Part shown: positions 5,166-7,467 of the stretch, one piece after another
Layout of the letters: the number at the start of each line of letters is the position of its first letter
How positions within the stretch are numbered: position 1 is the first letter of the stretch
Origin: Actinomycetota bacterium
Lineage (GTDB): Bacteria > Actinomycetota > Actinomycetes > Nanopelagicales > Nanopelagicaceae
DNA: 7,467 bases
Direction: 5' to 3'
Assembly: GCA_009704555.1 (NCBI GenBank)
Contig: WLDY01000031.1
Coordinates: 1 to 7,467, forward strand
Notes under the pieces: generated by a model
The model's input: only the letters and a program-made list of their open reading frames with translations
Databases searched by the model: none
Told to the model about the DNA's origin: nothing
Position numbers and translations under genes: made by a program

Positions 5166-6761
5166 TTCTGTCGCCAACTTTCCAAAACGCTCTCGAATCG
5201 AATCGAGATTATCTGCATTCTCCTCGCGGCTAGGCATCTTGGCGATGATCACCTGGATCTTCGACTCATTCTTCTTTGCCTTGCTCGCATAGGCACTCAA
5301 GAGTTCGCTCACGGATGCCACTTCCACGGCTCGAATTCCGAAGGCGCTAGCGATACGCCGTAGATCCTTGCCATGAGGAGTGCCAAAAACTGCCTCGAAA
5401 TGTTCCACGCCTCGTTGTGGCAAGGTGGAGAAGATGCCACCGCCATCGTTGTCGACGACGATGATGGTCAACTCTGCATCAATTTCGTTGCTGAGCGCTG
5501 AGATGTCATGTAGGAAGGCAAGATCTCCGAGGAGTGCGACGCTCTTACCGAAGTTCTGAGCGATACCCATAGCGGTTGCAATATTGCCGTCGATCCCAGC
5601 GAGACCTCGGTTCGCGAAGACCTTGACTGAAGAGCCCTCACGTGGAATCGCGAAGGCCTCGACATCTCGGATGGGGCGCGACGAAGCGACGAAGAGTGCA
5701 TCCATCTCTACTTGCGCTACCGCTGCAGCGACTCTTCCCTCGCTCCACTCCGCACTCGATGAGATCGCCTCGTTGGCAAGGGTGAAGTATGTGAGCCATC
5801 GATCTCGCCACTTGGGATCTGCTTTCGTCACGACCACCTTGGGAAGGACATGATGGATCTCATCCGCACTTCTTCGAGTATCGATCTCGGCAGTACGTGG
5901 GTCTATGACCATGATCCGCTTCGCACTACCTATATATGCATTGAGTGGACGGTTGAGGGTGGTGCGACCGATCACGATGACAAGGTCCGCAAGAAGATCG
6001 TTGCGTACCTCTTCGCTGGAGAGGATCAGAGAAGCATGTGGGATGGCATCCTCGAATGAGATTGGATCCTCACTGACCACCACCGCTTTCGATGCTTCTG
6101 CGAAGGCTGTGATCTCTTCGACTGTGAACCCAGCAAGGTCATGGCCGACGACAAGGACGACGCGACTTTGATTGATCGCAATCTCGCCGGGAACGATGAT
6201 CTTTGGTTCGAGGGGATTTACCTTGATCCCATCGAGCCATTCGTGTCGATCTTGACCATCGACCTCTGGCAGGAGCGGCTCGTCGAATTGCAGGTTGAAA
6301 TGAACCGGACCGCCATTACCAAGGAGATGGCTCGGTTCGAATGGCGCTCCAGTATCGATCGCTTTGAGGACGAAGGTGCCGAAGATCCCTTGCTGCAAAG
6401 TGGTCTGATTCGCGCCGGTCTTTCGTAATCTCTCTGGACGGTCAGCTGTCAGGAGAAGAAGACGCTCGTTCGAGTGATAGGCCTCAAGCACCGCTGGAAA
6501 GAAGTTCGCTACCGCAGTCCCACTCGTGGAGACGACCGGGACATAACGCTTCGTCGCCTTCGCGATACCAAGAGCGTAGAAGGCAGCGCCGCGCTCATCT
6601 ATACGAATGTGAGTACGGATCAAACCTTTCGCTGCCGCATCCGAGAAGGCGAGACTAAGGGGTGCGTTCCTCGATCCCGGGGCGATGACCACATCGCTGA
6701 TGCCGAGTTCGATCAATCGTCGGACGATGTGACGGGCGAGTTTGGTCGATGGATTACTCAC
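5151..6761 (-). CDS. menD: SEPHCHC synthase (MenD)
   Basis: MenD (536 residues) is a thiamine-diphosphate enzyme that joins 2-oxoglutarate, with loss of CO2, to isochorismate and gives 2-succinyl-5-enolpyruvyl-6-hydroxy-3-cyclohexene-1-carboxylate. The N-terminal PYR domain shows VVIAPGSRNAPLSLAF (24-39), IDERGAA with the ThDP-activating Glu56, TSGTAVANFFPAVLEAYHS (79-97) and LTADRPERLRKTGANQT (104-120). A linker domain spans about 190-350. The C-terminal PP domain has SSRPIRD (360-366), ANRGLAGIDGNIATAMG (383-399) and the metal/diphosphate site GDLAFLHD (412-419) to DNDGGGIFSTLPQ (437-449). Length is normal. The start is GTG at 6761-6759, overlapping the menC TGA as GTGA, with GAGG about ten bases upstream, so it is probably co-translated with menC. 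Its product step directly follows that of convergent menF. Confidence 0.97.
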   Translation of the reverse strand: MSNPSTKLARHIVRRLIELGISDVVIAPGSRNAPLSLAFSDAAAKGLIRTHIRIDERGAAFYALGIAKATKRYVPVVSTSGTAVANFFPAVLEAYHSNERLLLLTADRPERLRKTGANQTTLQQGIFGTFVLKAIDTGAPFEPSHLLGNGGPVHFNLQFDEPLLPEVDGQDRHEWLDGIKVNPLEPKIIVPGEIAINQSRVVLVVGHDLAGFTVEEITAFAEASKAVVVSEDPISFEDAIPHASLILSSEEVRNDLLADLVIVIGRTTLNRPLNAYIGSAKRIMVIDPRTAEIDTRRSADEIHHVLPKVVVTKADPKWRDRWLTYFTLANEAISSSAEWSEGRVAAAVAQVEMDALFVASSRPIRDVEAFAIPREGSSVKVFANRGLAGIDGNIATAMGIAQNFGKSVALLGDLAFLHDISALSNEIDAELTIIVVDNDGGGIFSTLPQRGVEHFEAVFGTPHGKDLRRIASAFGIRAVEVASVSELLSAYASKAKKNESKIQVIIAKMPSREENADNLDSIRERFGKLATESMAR

Positions 6762-7467
6762 GAGAAGAGGACCTCATAACTCTCACGGAGGCGATCCTGC
6801 CACCAAGAGAAACGCTCACTCTCCACAGCCAAGGAATCGAGAGCAGAACGATCGATAGTTGAGAGATTCTTCACTTCAATCGATCCATCTTCGATCTCAT
6901 GGCGTGCGACGTCATCAGTGAAGAGCACTCCGGTTGCAAGACCCGAGGCGGCCGGTTCCTCCTTGAGGGCTGCTGCAAGACGGATTCCTTGCGAGATACC
7001 GACAGCACTCTCGAGCGCACTCGAGACGACCACCGGAAGTGAGAAGTGTTCTGCGATCGTCATCGCTGATCTGATTCCACCCAATGGCGAACTCTTGAGG
7101 ATGATGAGATCCGCAGCGCCTGCGAGGTCGAGTGTGAGTGGATTCTCGCTCTTTCGAACCACCTCATCGGCAGCGACCTTGATATCGATCCTCTTCTTCA
7201 ACTCCCTGAGTTCCTCGATGCTCTCGCATGGTTGTTCGACGTATTCGATGCTCTTAGCCAATGGCTCTAGGAAAGTGACCGCCTCATTCACACTCATCGA
7301 ACCATTGAGATCGAGTCGGATAACAATCGATGGGAAGAGCCTTCGTACCTGCTCGATTCTGGCGATATTGCGGGAATGATCCTCAGCGACCTTGATCTTC
7401 ACCGTCTTAGCCCCTGGATACCAAGAGAGGATCCGTTCGATCTCCGCTTCACTATCTACTGCTGGCA
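6758..7467 (-). CDS. menC: o-Succinylbenzoate synthase, 3' part (N-terminus off window)
   Basis: MenC is an enolase-superfamily enzyme that dehydrates SHCHC to o-succinylbenzoate. The open frame runs off the right edge; 235 residues are visible, against about 320 in the family. Counting from the first whole codon at the edge, the catalytic KxK motif is Lys23-Ile-Lys25 (TVKIKVAE). The Mg2+ ligands are Asp52 (RLDLNG), Glu77 (YVEQPC) and Asp100 (AADEVVR), and the second catalytic lysine is Lys124 (ILKSSPLGGI). The SSALESAVGI segment follows. Spacing resembles E. coli MenC Lys133/Asp161/Glu190/Asp213/Lys235. A GTG at 7402 could be mistaken for a start but lies inside the barrel domain, in the KxK motif, and the frame is open upstream of it. 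The related dipeptide epimerases and N-acylamino-acid racemases share this fold, but the 4-bp overlap with menD supports MenC. Confidence 0.93.
   Translation of the reverse strand, partial: PAVDSEAEIERILSWYPGAKTVKIKVAEDHSRNIARIEQVRRLFPSIVIRLDLNGSMSVNEAVTFLEPLAKSIEYVEQPCESIEELRELKKRIDIKVAADEVVRKSENPLTLDLAGAADLIILKSSPLGGIRSAMTIAEHFSLPVVVSSALESAVGISQGIRLAAALKEEPAASGLATGVLFTDDVARHEIEDGSIEVKNLSTIDRSALDSLAVESERFSWWQDRLRESYEVLFS

Noticed and set aside
6918..7379. 153-codon plus-strand open frame
   Set aside because: It is antisense to menC across the catalytic motifs; composition is that of a shadow frame.
1..7467. CRISPR arrays, tRNA or rRNA genes, insertion sequences, attachment sites
   Set aside because: The window is almost fully covered by nine conserved protein genes with gaps of at most 84 bp. 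No spaced direct repeats, transposase or RNA-gene structure was seen.

Overview
The window looks like a stretch of an actinobacterial chromosome carrying two linked respiratory modules: the start of the NADH dehydrogenase (complex I, NDH-1) operon and part of the menaquinone (vitamin K2) biosynthesis cluster. The assignment to Actinomycetota rests on the protein character (the NuoC N-terminus, the NuoA start, GTG starts) and on men genes lying next to nuoA, a layout I recall from actinobacteria. G+C is in the low-to-mid 50s percent by eye, lower than Streptomyces or Mycobacterium. Genes are packed with 1-4 bp stop/start overlaps. A compact, possibly planktonic actinobacterium is plausible, but the window cannot prove it.

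Layout from left to right: nuoE (5' part only, cut by the left edge), nuoD, nuoC, nuoB and nuoA, all on the minus strand, so transcription runs right to left as nuoA-B-C-D-E. Upstream of nuoA, also on minus, is menG/ubiE, the last step of menaquinone synthesis. An 84-bp divergent intergenic region follows, then menF (isochorismate synthase), the only plus-strand gene. Its 3' end overlaps the 3' end of minus-strand menD by 15 bp. menD is preceded by menC, which overlaps it by 4 bp and is cut by the right edge.

The genes fit one pathway. MenF makes isochorismate from chorismate, MenD adds the succinyl semialdehyde unit, and MenC dehydrates the product (after MenH) to o-succinylbenzoate. MenE, MenB and MenA, not in view, would follow, and MenG methylates demethylmenaquinone to menaquinone. 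Menaquinone is the electron acceptor of the complex I encoded next door. All key catalytic or ligand residues that I could check are present.

No RNA gene, mobile element, CRISPR array or novel system is visible. The items worth a second look are small-scale. They are a perfect 16-bp GC-rich palindrome inside the menF/menD overlap with the menD stop codon at its centre, a -10-like hexamer placed so that nuoA could be transcribed as a leaderless mRNA, a strong excess of GATC, and a nuoE ribosome-binding site written into the conserved nuoD C-terminal codons. The only non-coding stretches are 16, 24 and 84 bp long, so there is no gene-free stretch above 300 bases.
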